DNA of 64,000 nt from Nocardioides baekrokdamisoli (GCF_003945325.1 NZ_AP019307.1:496001-560000); one strand, 5' to 3'; numbered from the stretch's first letter, positions 16,111 through 26,023 are shown. Notes: generated by a model not told the origin, from the sequence alone. Translations and numbers: made by a program.

Positions 16111-18783
16111 TTAGGTGGGGAGGGTGTCGCCGCCGGCCGGGTTGAGCCGGCGTACGTACCAGTCCGAGCGCGCCTCCGTGGGCGGACGTACGCTCGCGGC
16201 GGCGTTGAGGACAGCGGCGCCGTCGGGGCCGACGAGGACGAGTCCCAGATCGATCGAGGCGATCTGGGGAAGGTCGTTCTGAAGCTGGGCGACTCGCAGG
16301 ATCAGGCGCTCGACCGCCGCGACGTCGCCCGGGGTGCTGCCTCGGTAGCCGAACAGCATCGGCGCGGCCTTGACCTCGCGCACCATCGACGCGGCGTCGC
16401 TGTACGTGAGCGGCGGGATCCGGAATGCGAGGTCGCCGACCAGGTCGGTGAGCGGTCCGCCGATGCCGAACGAGACCACCGGGCCGAAGAGTGGGTCCTC
16501 CAGACTCCTGATCGTCACCGGGACACCCTGCGGTGCTGTGCGCTGGACGGCCAGCACGCGGTCGGTCGTCGCGAGCGCGCGCCACGCATCAGTCATGTCG
16601 TCGGGAGTCCCGATGTTGCGAACCAGGCGGATCTGGTCGGGGCGCTCGAGTTCCTCCGCGCCTCCGGTCTTGAGGACGACGTCCCAGCCGAGCCGGTCCC
16701 CCGCTTCGACGGCCGCCTCGACGGTGGCCGCCGGGAGCGACTGCCACAGATCAATCCCATACGCGCCCAGCAGGCGAGCGACCTCGTCGCCGGTGAGGTC
16801 GCCGCCCTGGATCATCCGACCCAGCGCCTCATCGAGCACCTCGCGTGCGGCGCGTACGTCGCAGTCGGCCAGATCGAGCGCCGGGCCGTCGGGCGTACGC
16901 AGCCAGATCGCGTAGTCGACCACGTGCGAGAGCGCGTGCACGGCGCTCTCGACGCTGGCGTACGACGGCACCGACCCACGTCCGGCGGTGGAGCCCGCGA
17001 CGTCGGGGACGCGGAGAAGTTCGGGTACGCCCTGGGCTCCGAGGAAGGAGGAGACGATCGGCTTGTCCGACTGCTCCCCGACCGTCGCCAGCACGGTGGC
17101 GACCTCGTCGCCCTTGACGTTGAGCGGCGGAATGTAGACGGCGATCACCGCATCGACCTCGGGATCGTCGATCGCGGCGTCCAGTGCGTCCTCGAACTCC
17201 TCAGGAGTCGGCTCCGACGGCAGCGCGATCTGGCGGTTGACCGCAAGCCCTTCGGCCACCGCCGCGTCGGCCGCCAGCAGGCCGACCGCGTCACTGTTGC
17301 CGACGATGGCCACCCGTCGGCCACGAGGCAACGGTTGGTGTGCGAGCAACTGGGCGACGTCGAACATCTGGTCGAGGGTGTCCACCTGGATGACTCCGGC
17401 CTGCCGGAACATCGCGTCCACCGCTTCGGGAGGCGCGCTGATCTTGCGTACCGAGTGCCCCATCGGCACACCCTGGGTCGCACGGCCGGAGCGGACCGCG
17501 ACGATCGGTTTCCGGAGGCTGACCCGGCGAGCGATCCTGGAGAACTTGCGCGGGTTACCGATCGACTCGAGGTACATCATGATCACCTCAGTCGCCGGAT
17601 CCTCCTCCCAGTACTGGAGGAGGTCGTTGCCGGAGACGTCGGCACGGTTGCCGGCAGAGACGAAGGTCGACAGGCCCAGGCCGCGCAGCTTGACCTGCTC
17701 CAGGATCGCGGTCCCCAGCGCACCTGACTGGCAGAAGAAGCCCGCGCGGCCACGCGGCGGCATCGTCGGAGCGATCGAGGCATTGAGGCGTACGCGCGAA
17801 CCGGTGTTGATGATGCCGAGCGCGTTCGGGCCGATCAGCCGCAGGCCGTACGACCTGGACAGCCCGACCAGTCGGCGCTGCCGCTTGCGACCGGCCTCGC
17901 CGATCTCGGCGAAGCCCGATGAGATCACCACCAGGCCGTGCACGCCCTTGGCCGCACAGTCGAGGACCACGTCGGGCACGACCTCCGCCGGAACGGCCAC
18001 GATCGCGACGTCCACGTCGTCGTCGATGTCCTGGACCGACTTGTAGGCCGGGAGTCCGCTCACGGCACCTGCGGTCGGGTTCACCACGTAGACCCGGCCG
18101 GTGAAGTCACCGTTGACCAGATTGCGTACGAGCGTCTGACCGATGGTGGCCTCGCGACGCGAGGCACCGATGACGGCCACACTGCGCGGGTTGAAGAACC
18201 GTTGGATCGAGGCGGCTTCGGCCTCGTGCTCGCGGCGTACCAGTGCACTGACCGCGGTGTCGGTGACCGCGATCGGGAACTCGAGCAGCACGATGCCGTG
18301 CTCGACACCGCTGGTGACCCTGTAGCCGGCGTCCTTGAACGTCTGGATCATGCCGATGTTGTCCGGAAGCACCTCGGCAACGAACCGACTGATGCCACGC
18401 TCGCGGGCGGCCTGGGCGAGGTGTTCGATGAGGACCTGGGCGATCCCGCGCCCCTGCTCCGCGTCCTCGACCAGGAACGCGACCTCGGCGTCGCGCTCGC
18501 TGACCGCGTCGTACCCGCCGACGGCGATCATCCGTCCGCGAAGCGTGAGCACCATCGCGACGCGACGGTCGTAGTCGACCTCGGTGAAGGCGTTGAGCAG
18601 CGTCTCGCTCAGCGTCGGCATCGGCGAGAAGAACCGCTTGTACTTCGAATCGTCGGAGACCCGTGCGTAGAACTCGGTCATCAACTGCTTGTCGTCCGGC
18701 CTCACCGGACGGATGTGGGCGGTACGCCCATCACGAAGCAGGACATCGGCTTCCCAGCGGCTCGGCGCGGTCGGCGTGGTCAC
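16111..18783 (-). CDS. GNAT acetyltransferase fused to NDP-forming acyl-CoA synthetase (Pat-like)
   Basis: An 890-residue multidomain enzyme. Residues about 20-170 are a GNAT acetyltransferase (EDAEQGRGIAQVLIEHLA, acetyl-CoA loop). Next comes a CoA-binding domain starting RFFNPRSVAVIGAS. Two succinyl-CoA-synthetase-like domains carry GHSVRKIS, the probable phospho-histidine region. A C-terminal ATP-grasp has GWDVVLKTGG and SFGIGGPLTDLVGDLAFR. Related proteins acetylate lysines of other enzymes such as acetyl-CoA synthetase. The start GTG 18783 lies seven bases after a TAGATT -10, suggesting a leaderless message; the frame to 18867 is not needed. It is divergent from parC. Confidence 0.88.
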   Translation of the reverse strand: MTTPTAPSRWEADVLLRDGRTAHIRPVRPDDKQLMTEFYARVSDDSKYKRFFSPMPTLSETLLNAFTEVDYDRRVAMVLTLRGRMIAVGGYDAVSERDAEVAFLVEDAEQGRGIAQVLIEHLAQAARERGISRFVAEVLPDNIGMIQTFKDAGYRVTSGVEHGIVLLEFPIAVTDTAVSALVRREHEAEAASIQRFFNPRSVAVIGASRREATIGQTLVRNLVNGDFTGRVYVVNPTAGAVSGLPAYKSVQDIDDDVDVAIVAVPAEVVPDVVLDCAAKGVHGLVVISSGFAEIGEAGRKRQRRLVGLSRSYGLRLIGPNALGIINTGSRVRLNASIAPTMPPRGRAGFFCQSGALGTAILEQVKLRGLGLSTFVSAGNRADVSGNDLLQYWEEDPATEVIMMYLESIGNPRKFSRIARRVSLRKPIVAVRSGRATQGVPMGHSVRKISAPPEAVDAMFRQAGVIQVDTLDQMFDVAQLLAHQPLPRGRRVAIVGNSDAVGLLAADAAVAEGLAVNRQIALPSEPTPEEFEDALDAAIDDPEVDAVIAVYIPPLNVKGDEVATVLATVGEQSDKPIVSSFLGAQGVPELLRVPDVAGSTAGRGSVPSYASVESAVHALSHVVDYAIWLRTPDGPALDLADCDVRAAREVLDEALGRMIQGGDLTGDEVARLLGAYGIDLWQSLPAATVEAAVEAGDRLGWDVVLKTGGAEELERPDQIRLVRNIGTPDDMTDAWRALATTDRVLAVQRTAPQGVPVTIRSLEDPLFGPVVSFGIGGPLTDLVGDLAFRIPPLTYSDAASMVREVKAAPMLFGYRGSTPGDVAAVERLILRVAQLQNDLPQIASIDLGLVLVGPDGAAVLNAAASVRPPTEARSDWYVRRLNPAGGDTLPT

Positions 18784-18790
18784 ACCCAGG

Positions 18791-18796
18791 AATCTA
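18791..18796 (-). promoter_or_regulatory. -10 element (TAGATT) of the GNAT/acyl-CoA synthetase gene
   Basis: Seven bases separate this hexamer from the GTG start at 18783. The -35 is not clear. Confidence 0.5.
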
Positions 18797-18831
18797 GCCG
18801 CTCGCGCGGACGGCATGGCGACGGTGCATCG

Positions 18832-18900
18832 CAACCATTCAGGACCTGCGGCGCGTCGAGGGCACATACCCCTCCGCTGGCGTCATGTCCTGAATCGTTG
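18832..18900. repeat. imperfect 17-bp inverted repeat between divergent genes
   Basis: The left arm CAACCATTCAGGACCTG (18832-18848) pairs with the complement of 18884-18900 at 15 of 17 positions, across a 35-base spacer. It sits between the GNAT/acyl-CoA synthetase promoter and parC, where a regulator binding two half-sites could act on both. No terminator-like T run is present. Confidence 0.75.
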
Positions 18901-18984
18901 ATGACCCAGCCGAAGGCGCGGAACACCGGCCGTGGCTGCGCGGCGTACGCCGAAATATCGGTGCCCATTGGGAGAATGCCCCCT

Positions 18985-21465
18985 ATGGCACGCACCACTC
19001 CCGCTCCACCCGAAGACTTCGAGGAGCACATCCTCGACATCGACGTCGGGGACGAGATGAGGTCGTCCTTCCTGGAGTACGCCTACTCGGTCATCTACAG
19101 CCGCGCACTTCCCGACGCGCGCGACGGGCTCAAGCCGGTCCAGCGCCGGATCCTCTACACGATGCACGACATGGGCCTGCGGCCTGATCGTGGTCACGTG
19201 AAGTCGGCCCGCGTGGTCGGTGAGGTCATGGGTCGGCTCCACCCGCACGGTGACAGCGCGATCTACGACGCCCTCGTACGCCTGACGCAGCCGTGGGCGA
19301 TGCGTCTTCCGATGATCGATGGCCACGGCAACTTCGGGTCGCTCGACGACTCGGCCGCCGCCATGCGTTACACGGAAGCCCGGATGGCGCCAGCCGCCCT
19401 GGCGATGACGGCCTCGATCGACGAGGACACCGTCGACTTCAAGCCGAACTACGACAGCCGCGAGTACGAGCCTTCGGTCCTGCCCGCCGCGATCCCGAAC
19501 CTGCTGGTCAACGGCACCTCCGGCATCGCGGTCGGCATGGCGACCAACATGGCGCCGCACAACCTTGTCGAGGTCGTCAGCGCGCTGCGTCACCTGATCA
19601 ACCATCCGAAAGCCGACCTCGATGAGCTGATGCGGTTCATCCCCGGGCCGGACCTGCCGACCGGCGGCACCATCGTCGGCCTCGACGGCATCCGGGACGC
19701 GTACGCCACCGGCAAGGGGTCGTTCAAGATCCGGGCCACGGCGCGCATCGAGACCATCGGTCGCCGCAAGGGCATCGTGGTCACCGAACTGCCGTACATG
19801 GTGGGCACCGAGAAGGTCGTCGAGAACATCAAGACCCTCGTCCAGGCCAAGAAGATCCAGGGCATTGCCGACGTCATTGACCTGACCGACAAGAACAACG
19901 GCACCCGCCTGGTGATCGAGGTCAAGAACGGGTTCATCCCCGAGGCCCTGCTCGAGCAGCTCTACAAGTCGACCAAGCTCGAGGACTCGTTCGGCATCAA
20001 CAACGTGTGCCTCGTCGACGGGCAGCCACGCACGCTCGGCCTCAAGGAACTGCTCGAGGTCTTCCTGGGACACCGCTTCGAGGTCGTACGCCGCCGGTCG
20101 CAGTTCCGTCGCAACAAGGCGGCGTCGCGACTCCACCTTGTCGAAGGACTCCTGCTGGCGATCGTCGACATCGACGAGGTCATCCAGGTGATCCGCACCA
20201 GCGACAACGCTGCGATGGCCAAGGAACGCCTGATCAGCATCTTCGAACTGTCCGAACTCCAGGCCGAGTACATCCTCGACATGGCGCTGCGTCGACTGAC
20301 CAAGTTCTCCAAACTCGAGCTCGACACGGAGCAGGAGGACCTGCTCCGCACGATCCAGGAACTCGACGCGATCCTCGGCGACGACAAGCTTCTCCGGAAG
20401 GTCGTCTCCGACGAGCTCGGCGAGGTCGCCAAGACGTACGGCACGCCGCGACGCACTGTGCTGCTGGCTTCGGCCGGCACCGCCGTCACTGCCGCCCAGG
20501 CGGCGAAGATCCAGACCGAGATCGCCGACGACCCGTGCTTCGCACTGCTGTCCTCGACCGGCCTGCTGGCGCGTACGTCCGACGGCGAGGTCCCGGCTGC
20601 CGGCGGCCCGCGTGCGAACCACGATCTGATCACCTCAGCGGTCGCAGCGACGGCCCGGGGCGAGATCGGCGTTCTCACCTCGGGGGGCCGGCTGCTCAAG
20701 CTGTCGGTGCTCGACCTGCCGGCGATCCCGCCGACCGCGGGCGAACCGAACCTGCAGGGTGGCGTACCCCTCGGGGCACTGCTGTCCCTGGACATCGGCG
20801 AGCGCGCGCTTGCGATGTGTCGCCTGACCACCGACGGACCGGGTCTGGCGCTCGGCACCCGCTCCGGGGTCGTCAAGCGGGTCAACCCCGAGGTGCTCGG
20901 CAAGGACGAGTGGCCGGTGATCAATCTCGACCCGGGCGATGAGGTCGTCGGCGCTGTGGAACTGACCACCGGCGCCGAGACGCTGTGCTTCATCACCTCG
21001 GATGCGCAGCTGTTGCAGTTCAGCGCCGAGGGCGTACGCCCGCAGGGTCGCAATGCCGTCGGCATGAAGGGCGTCAACGTGGCGGCCGGACACCGGGTGC
21101 TGTTCTTCGGTGCCTTCGATGCGAACGACGCCGTCGTCGTCACGTCTGCCGGCTCATCCACCGCCCTGCCCGGGGTGCAACCCGGCAGCGTCAAGGTCAC
21201 TCCGTTCACCGAGTACCCGCCCAAGGGTCGCGCCACCGGCGGCGTACGGTGCCAGCGGTTCCTCAAGGGCGAGGACACGTTGTTGGTCGCCTGGGCCGGT
21301 CCCGGACCTGCTCGCGCAGCGGCCAGCTCGGGCTCACCCGTCCCCCTCCCGGAGATCGATCCGCGGCGCGACGGATCAGGAGTGATCGTCGGTCAACCGA
21401 TCGATGCGATCGCCGGGCCGGTCGGTGCCGGACTGTCCGGCTCGGGTCTAGTGTCGGAGGCATGA
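18985..21465 (+). CDS. parC: DNA topoisomerase IV subunit A (ParC)
   Basis: Type IIA topoisomerase breakage-reunion subunit of 826 residues. It has [19 protein letters not shown] near residue 40, [15 protein letters not shown], and the active-site tyrosine 129 in [12 protein letters not shown]-terminal beta-pinwheel follows. The pinwheel lacks the gyrase QRRGGKG box ([11 protein letters not shown] occurs instead). Together with a ParE-like gene at 56-58 kb, this points to topoisomerase IV rather than gyrase. The start ATG 18985 has GGGAGA at the right distance; an ATG at 18976 is too close to it. The long open frame upstream to 17938 is antisense shadow. Decatenates daughter chromosomes with ParE. 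Confidence 0.92.
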   Translation: MARTTPAPPEDFEEHILDIDVGDEMRSSFLEYAYSVIYSRALPDARDGLKPVQRRILYTMHDMGLRPDRGHVKSARVVGEVMGRLHPHGDSAIYDALVRLTQPWAMRLPMIDGHGNFGSLDDSAAAMRYTEARMAPAALAMTASIDEDTVDFKPNYDSREYEPSVLPAAIPNLLVNGTSGIAVGMATNMAPHNLVEVVSALRHLINHPKADLDELMRFIPGPDLPTGGTIVGLDGIRDAYATGKGSFKIRATARIETIGRRKGIVVTELPYMVGTEKVVENIKTLVQAKKIQGIADVIDLTDKNNGTRLVIEVKNGFIPEALLEQLYKSTKLEDSFGINNVCLVDGQPRTLGLKELLEVFLGHRFEVVRRRSQFRRNKAASRLHLVEGLLLAIVDIDEVIQVIRTSDNAAMAKERLISIFELSELQAEYILDMALRRLTKFSKLELDTEQEDLLRTIQELDAILGDDKLLRKVVSDELGEVAKTYGTPRRTVLLASAGTAVTAAQAAKIQTEIADDPCFALLSSTGLLARTSDGEVPAAGGPRANHDLITSAVAATARGEIGVLTSGGRLLKLSVLDLPAIPPTAGEPNLQGGVPLGALLSLDIGERALAMCRLTTDGPGLALGTRSGVVKRVNPEVLGKDEWPVINLDPGDEVVGAVELTTGAETLCFITSDAQLLQFSAEGVRPQGRNAVGMKGVNVAAGHRVLFFGAFDANDAVVVTSAGSSTALPGVQPGSVKVTPFTEYPPKGRATGGVRCQRFLKGEDTLLVAWAGPGPARAAASSGSPVPLPEIDPRRDGSGVIVGQPIDAIAGPVGAGLSGSGLVSEA

Positions 21466-22151
21466 TGCGTCGTCTCCTCGTCGTCCTGGTGGCCTCCCTC
21501 ACCGCGGTCGTCCTGACCGCCTGTGGCTCTAGTGGATCCAAGACCGATCCGACGCAGGCGTTGCAGGCCGCCAAGGCTGCCCTCGACAGCACCGCCGGCG
21601 TCCACGTCACGATCACCTCGACGAACGTGCCGAGCGGTCAGCAGTCGCTGATCTCCGCCGACGGCGTCATCACCCGCAGCCCGGCGGCCTTCAAGGGATC
21701 CGCGAAGGTCAGCATCCAGGGCTTCTCGGCTGACGTCGACGTCACCGCCATCGGCGGCAAGATCTACGCCACCCACGTGCCGCTCGTCGGCTCGTACACC
21801 GGCACCCCCGGCAGCCTCGGCATCCCGGACCCCTCGAAGTGGCTCGACACCACCACCGGTGTGTCGACGCTGCTCACCCAGACCGCGAGCCCGACGGCCG
21901 CCGGACAGACCCGCACGGGAGCCAACAACGACATCGTCGTCACCAACTACACCGGCACGCTCACCTCGGCCCAGGTCGCCACGGTGATCCCGGTCAGCGG
22001 CACCGGCACCTTCCAGGTGACCTATCAGATCGGTAGTGACGGCAAGCTGGTCGGTGCGACCGTCACGGGGCCGTTCTACAAGGGCGCGACCAGCACGTAC
22101 ACGCTGACGCTGGACCAGTACGGCACGGCGCCGACGATCACCGTGCCCTGA
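21465..22151 (+). CDS. lprG: LppX/LprAFG-family lipoprotein (LprG-like)
   Basis: A 228-residue lipoprotein. Its signal peptide ends in lipobox LTAC, followed by GSSGSK, and the LppX_LprAFG fold follows (ALDSTAGVHVTITSTNVP, SGQQSLISADGVITRSP, YKGATSTYTLTLDQYG). Mycobacterial LprG carries triacylated glycolipids across the cell wall with the MFS protein P55 (Rv1410). The next gene here, two bases downstream, is an MFS transporter, so the operon is conserved. Two adjacent ATGs (21462, 21465) overlap the parC stop; the second is better spaced from GGAGG. Confidence 0.87.
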   Translation: MRRLLVVLVASLTAVVLTACGSSGSKTDPTQALQAAKAALDSTAGVHVTITSTNVPSGQQSLISADGVITRSPAAFKGSAKVSIQGFSADVDVTAIGGKIYATHVPLVGSYTGTPGSLGIPDPSKWLDTTTGVSTLLTQTASPTAAGQTRTGANNDIVVTNYTGTLTSAQVATVIPVSGTGTFQVTYQIGSDGKLVGATVTGPFYKGATSTYTLTLDQYGTAPTITVP

Positions 22152-22153
22152 CC

Positions 22154-23863
22154 GTGGCGTTGCCCTCGGAAGGACCGGCGAACCGCAGGCCCTGGCCTCT
22201 GATCCTCGCGTCGATCGCCGTCGCATACGCCGCTGCCGACACCTATGTCGCGGTGGTCGCGCTGCAACCGATGATGCACAGCGTCGGCCTCGAGGAGACC
22301 CAGATCCAGAAGGCCGCACCCATCGTGAGCGGCTTCCTGCTCGGCTATGTGGCGATGTTGCCGCTGATCGGCAGGATCGCGGACGTACGCGGTCGGATCC
22401 CGGTGCTGCGCTGGGGACTGTTCCTGTTCTCGTTCGGCTCGATCATCACGGCCGTGGCGTACTCGATGCCCACGCTGATCGCCGGGCGCTTCCTGCAGGG
22501 AATCGGGGGCGGAGCGCTCGTGCCGGCCACGCTCGCACTGGTCGCGGATCTCTACCCGGCCGGCCGGCGCGCAGTGCCGCTCGGCATCGTCTCGGCAGTC
22601 CAGGAAGCCGGCTCCGTCCTCGGCCCGATGCTGGGTGCGGCGATCCTCGCGGTCTCGAGCTGGCGCGGGATCTTCTGGGTCAACGTGGCCGTCGGCGCGG
22701 CGCTGTGGCTCGGTCTCTCAGCTTCCGCGGCGCGTACGCGTCGTCGGGTCGACTGGATCGGGCTGGCACTCGCGATCCTGCTGGCGATCGGCGTCTACCT
22801 CGTGCTCCATCCGCCGATGTCGATCAAGCAGGACATCTTCTGGGGTGAGATCTACGTCCCCCATGGATCAAGTCCGCGCTGGACCACCGACGTCGGTCTG
22901 GTGACCGTCGGGATCGCCGTGGTGCTGCTTGCGTGGTGTCTGCTCGGCCGGTCGGCAGCGGTCAATCTGCGGGACTGGGCGCGGGCGACCCGCGAGGTCG
23001 ACCTGATCGGCGCCGGGATCCTCGGGGTGTCGTTGGGCGGGATCGTGATCGCGTTCGCTTCGGCAGATCCGCAGATCCAGATGGTCAGCAGCACCGGTTG
23101 GATGTGGCTGGCCGGCAGCGCGATCGCTGCGGCACTCTTCGTGATCAGGTGCCGGGTGGCCAAGGCGCCGCTGATCCCGCGCGGAGCGTTGGGAGCGGTC
23201 CCGGCGTGGGGCGGCCTGGTGATCAGCCTGCTGGTCGGCGTCACCCTCGTGACCGCGTTGGTCACCGTGCCCGCCTTTGCGCAGACCGATGGGAACGACT
23301 CGCCGACCCGTGCCGCCTTCGTCCTGGTCAGGCTGCTGGTGGCGCTGCCGTTCGGCGCGTACCTCGGCGGTCTCCTCACCCACCGCACCTCCCCACGGCT
23401 CGTCGGATCCCTCGGTCTGTTGTGCGCCACCGTCGGCCTCTGGCTGATGTCGAACTGGCAGCACGGCGCCCTTGATCACGCCTCCGCGACGGTCGCCTTG
23501 GTGGTCGCCGGGTTCGGCTTCGGCCTCGTTCTCGCCCCCGTCAACACGGCCGTCCTGGGTGCCACTCCCTCCGATGTGCACGGCTTGGCCAGTGCCCTGA
23601 CCGTGGTCGCGCGGATGATCGGCATGCTGGTCGGCGTCTCGTTCCTGACGGTGCTGGCGCTGCACACGTTGTACGCCGACGCCCCGTCAGTCGAGTCGGT
23701 CTGCCACAGCACGACGGTCTGCGACGCGTACGGCAACCAGTTGGCCGCCTCGGCCGTGACTCCGATGCGGGCGATGTTCCGCGGCGCGTTCTGGGTGGGC
23801 CTGTTCGCATCAGCGGCTGCCGCCGTCCTGCTCGGCAGGTCCCCGGCGCACCGTCCGGAGTGA
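22154..23863 (+). CDS. MFS transporter of the P55/Rv1410 type (DHA2-like)
   Basis: A 569-residue, 14-TM-type major facilitator. It has the motif-A loop GRIADVRGRIPVLRWG (about residues 73-88) and GRFLQGIGGGALVPATLALVADLYP (motif C region, about 112-136, listed as two halves in the family). Paired with an LprG-like lipoprotein, it is likely a lipid or drug exporter working with that protein, as in mycobacteria. The GTG start lies two bases after the lipoprotein stop. A periplasmic loop with two cysteines (VCHSTTVCDAYGN) before the last helix is a feature of this subgroup. Confidence 0.87.
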   Translation: MALPSEGPANRRPWPLILASIAVAYAAADTYVAVVALQPMMHSVGLEETQIQKAAPIVSGFLLGYVAMLPLIGRIADVRGRIPVLRWGLFLFSFGSIITAVAYSMPTLIAGRFLQGIGGGALVPATLALVADLYPAGRRAVPLGIVSAVQEAGSVLGPMLGAAILAVSSWRGIFWVNVAVGAALWLGLSASAARTRRRVDWIGLALAILLAIGVYLVLHPPMSIKQDIFWGEIYVPHGSSPRWTTDVGLVTVGIAVVLLAWCLLGRSAAVNLRDWARATREVDLIGAGILGVSLGGIVIAFASADPQIQMVSSTGWMWLAGSAIAAALFVIRCRVAKAPLIPRGALGAVPAWGGLVISLLVGVTLVTALVTVPAFAQTDGNDSPTRAAFVLVRLLVALPFGAYLGGLLTHRTSPRLVGSLGLLCATVGLWLMSNWQHGALDHASATVALVVAGFGFGLVLAPVNTAVLGATPSDVHGLASALTVVARMIGMLVGVSFLTVLALHTLYADAPSVESVCHSTTVCDAYGNQLAASAVTPMRAMFRGAFWVGLFASAAAAVLLGRSPAHRPE

Positions 23864-23875
23864 TCTACTAACGTC

Positions 23876-24370
23876 GTGGGCGTGTTCGACGACATCCTCA
23901 AGGCAAACGCTGAGTACGCACGCTCCTTCGACTTCGCCGGGTTCGACGGCATCGCGCGCGCGGGCGTTGCGATCGTCACCTGCATGGACAGCCGGATCGA
24001 CCCGCTGGCGATGCTCGGCCTCAAACCTGGCGACGCCAAGATCCTGCGCAACCCCGGTGGTCGTGTGGACGACCTCACGCTGGACGCACTCGTGATCTCG
24101 GTGCACATGCTCCAGGTCAACCGGATCATGGTCGTGCCGCACACCCGCTGCGCGGTCGCGAGCAACAGCGAAGCGGTCCTGCGCGAGCGACTCGACGCCT
24201 CCGCAGGTCAGGACACCTCCTGGCTGACGCTGCCGGTGACCGATGGGCAGGACGCTGCGCTGGCAGCCGACGTCCAACGGGTCCGCGCCCACCCGCTGAT
24301 CGGCGCCCGGGCCGAGGTCGGCGGCTTCCTGTACAACGTCGACAGCGGCCTGCTGACCCGCAAGGTCTGA
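23876..24370 (+). CDS. beta-carbonic anhydrase
   Basis: Zinc enzyme interconverting carbon dioxide and bicarbonate; a short 164-residue form common in actinobacteria. Zinc ligands are Cys36 in TCMDSRID (with the Asp38-Arg40 dyad) and His89 and Cys92 in PHTRCA. The start could be GTG 23876 or GTG 23882. TAACGT at 23869-23874 would give a leaderless message from the second. Confidence 0.9.
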   Translation: MGVFDDILKANAEYARSFDFAGFDGIARAGVAIVTCMDSRIDPLAMLGLKPGDAKILRNPGGRVDDLTLDALVISVHMLQVNRIMVVPHTRCAVASNSEAVLRERLDASAGQDTSWLTLPVTDGQDAALAADVQRVRAHPLIGARAEVGGFLYNVDSGLLTRKV

Positions 24371-24373
24371 GGC

Positions 24374-24907
24374 ATGGCGGCCCGCTACGTCGCCCTGCTC
24401 CGTGGGATCAACGTGGGCGGCCGCAATCCGGTCAAGATGGCGACGTTGGCCAAGGGACTCACCGATGTCGGCCACCGCGACGTCCGCACGTACATCAACA
24501 GCGGGAACGTGGTGTTCACCGCTGACCAGGCACCCACCGAGAGCGAACTTGAGGCGCTCCTCGCCGAGCGCTTCGGCTTCGCGATCCCGGTGTTGCTGCG
24601 CGACCGGGCTGCGTACGCGGCGACCGTCGAGGCTGCACCGATCGAGTTCGCCGATGACACCCTGCGTCGCGACGTGCTGTTCCTCAAGGACACGACGACA
24701 CCGGCTGAGGCCATGGCGGCGTTGCCAGACCTGACCGACGGAGTCGATCAGGTCTGGCCTGGCCCGCGGGCGCTCTATTTCGCACGGCTCGATGCCGAGG
24801 CATCCAGGAGCCGACTCGCCAAGATCGTCGGAACCCCGATCTACCGCGACATCTCCGCCCGCAACTGGAGGACGACCCGGACGCTGCTGGAGTTGCTGGA
24901 CGCCTGA
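24374..24907 (+). CDS. DUF1697 domain protein
   Basis: A 177-residue protein with the unmistakable DUF1697 start RYVALLRGINVGGRNPVKMATL and later VRTYINSGNVVF and RNWRTTRTLLEL. The function is unknown. It begins three bases after the carbonic anhydrase stop and is probably co-transcribed. Confidence 0.93.
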   Translation: MAARYVALLRGINVGGRNPVKMATLAKGLTDVGHRDVRTYINSGNVVFTADQAPTESELEALLAERFGFAIPVLLRDRAAYAATVEAAPIEFADDTLRRDVLFLKDTTTPAEAMAALPDLTDGVDQVWPGPRALYFARLDAEASRSRLAKIVGTPIYRDISARNWRTTRTLLELLDA

Positions 24908-24920
24908 CGGCGCCCGCTTC

Positions 24921-24943
24921 GGCCGACGCTAGGCCCGTCGGCC
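24921..24943. terminator. weak hairpin between convergent genes
   Basis: GGCCGACG and CGTCGGCC form an 8-bp stem with a 7-base loop, overlapping the stop codon of the small membrane protein. No T run follows. Confidence 0.4.
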
Positions 24944-25234
24944 CCTGCCCAACAGGCTGCTGCTGGCACCGACCGCGACAACTGCCGCACCCACCTGCCA
25001 GACATGGCGCCACCAGTCGATGCCCTTGGTGGTGTTCTCCCAGTTGCCGTTGAAGCCCTTCTGGACTCCGAAGATCTTGTAGTAGAGCAAGCTGCCGACG
25101 AACATGCCGATGACGCCGGCGAGCACTGTTGCCCAAGCCGGGATCGTGGCGCGGCCCGGAATGAGGAGTTGGGCGATGCCGCCCAGGATCGCACCGCCGA
25201 TGATCGTCGTGATCAGGAACCAGACTGTGTTCAT
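24929..25234 (-). CDS. small GlsB/YeaQ/YmgE-like membrane protein
   Basis: A 101-residue protein with three hydrophobic segments. The first two match transglycosylase-associated (GlsB/YeaQ/YmgE) proteins: IIGGAILGGIAQLLIPGR and WATVLAGVIGMFVGSLLYY. The C-terminus has a longer soluble part with WWRHVWQVGAAVVAVGAS. These proteins are stress-induced and of unknown mechanism. Monocistronic. Confidence 0.75.
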   Translation of the reverse strand: MNTVWFLITTIIGGAILGGIAQLLIPGRATIPAWATVLAGVIGMFVGSLLYYKIFGVQKGFNGNWENTTKGIDWWRHVWQVGAAVVAVGASSSLLGRGRRA

Positions 25235-25345
25235 TCCACGAATCCCTTCGCGTACGTCTCCCCGAGGAGACGAAGACCGAGGTGGCCTGAATTCGATGGT
25301 GCACCCTACTGACGGGTAGATCGCGGAAGCGTCCTCAGGCGTGTC

Positions 25346-25915
25346 TCAGGTCGGCGGAGCGAGCCAGCGGAGCCGATCCGCGCGAAGAACGGCCCCGTTG
25401 GTGATGTGTACGCCGGAGCCCTCGGTCACCGGCAGGCCCCGCAGCCAGGCGTACGCGGCCCGGATCGTGTCGCCGTGGGAGACGAGGACGACCGGACCCG
25501 TCGTCTCGGCGAGCAGCGAGCCGACCCGGTCGTACACCTCCTGGACCGTCTCGCCCCCTCCGACGCGTACGTGCGGGTCGAGCCAGTCGGGGTGATCGGC
25601 CATCGACCAGCCCTCCTCGTACGGCTGACCCTCGAGGGCACCGAGCGCGTGCTCGCGCAGTCGTTTGTCGAAGGTGACCGGGCACTCGAGAAGCCCGGCG
25701 ATGATCTCTGCCGTCTCCGCGGCACGAACGAGGTCGCTGGACACGATCCGTGGACAAGCCCGTCCCGCGAGGTCCTCGAGGATCAGGTCGGCCGCCGCGT
25801 GCGCCTGGGCTCGACCCAACTCCGTCAGGCGCGGATGCATCGTCTGGCCCTGGGTCAGGCGGAGGAGATTCCACTCGGACTGACCGTGCCTGACGAGATA
25901 GACCGGTTTCTCCAC
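25346..25915 (-). CDS. histidine phosphatase family protein
   Basis: A 189-residue phosphoglycerate-mutase-like phosphatase. The phospho-acceptor is His10 in VRHGQSEWN, with EHALGALEGQPYEEG in the middle and the second catalytic histidine in VVLVSHGDTIRA. The start GTG 25915 is placed five residues before the first strand as in homologues; the frame to 26014 is unsupported. The substrate is unknown. It is near the cobalamin cluster, where a phosphatase (CobC/CobZ type) would be needed, but the family is too broad to claim that role. Confidence 0.85.
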   Translation of the reverse strand: MEKPVYLVRHGQSEWNLLRLTQGQTMHPRLTELGRAQAHAAADLILEDLAGRACPRIVSSDLVRAAETAEIIAGLLECPVTFDKRLREHALGALEGQPYEEGWSMADHPDWLDPHVRVGGGETVQEVYDRVGSLLAETTGPVVLVSHGDTIRAAYAWLRGLPVTEGSGVHITNGAVLRADRLRWLAPPT

Positions 25916-26002
25916 AGGCCGATTGTCGCAGGGCCAGAACTGTCGGTGTCGCCGCGTACGGTCCTCGCCATGGTTCTCACGCACGGCCCCTGACATGCCA
26001 AA

Positions 26003-26023
26003 CCCCCGGCTCATCGCCGGGGG
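26003..26023. terminator. GC-rich hairpin upstream of a small ORF
   Basis: CCCCCGGC-TCATC-GCCGGGGG, an 8-bp perfect stem. It could be a terminator or attenuator; no clear T tract follows. Confidence 0.45.

Noticed and set aside
16111..16585. Extension of the CopD-like frame upstream to 16585
   Set aside because: It would overlap the acyl-CoA synthetase gene; GTG 16102 with AAGGAA fits the first membrane helix.
17938..18984. Long 5' extension of the parC frame
   Set aside because: It overlaps the GNAT/acyl-CoA synthetase gene in antisense; the true start at 18985 has a ribosome site and matches family length.
18883..20622. 579-codon minus-strand frame over parC, and a similar 667-codon + frame over parE (56185-58188)
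   Set aside because: Both mirror the codon positions of confidently identified topoisomerase genes and have low-complexity, unrelated translations.
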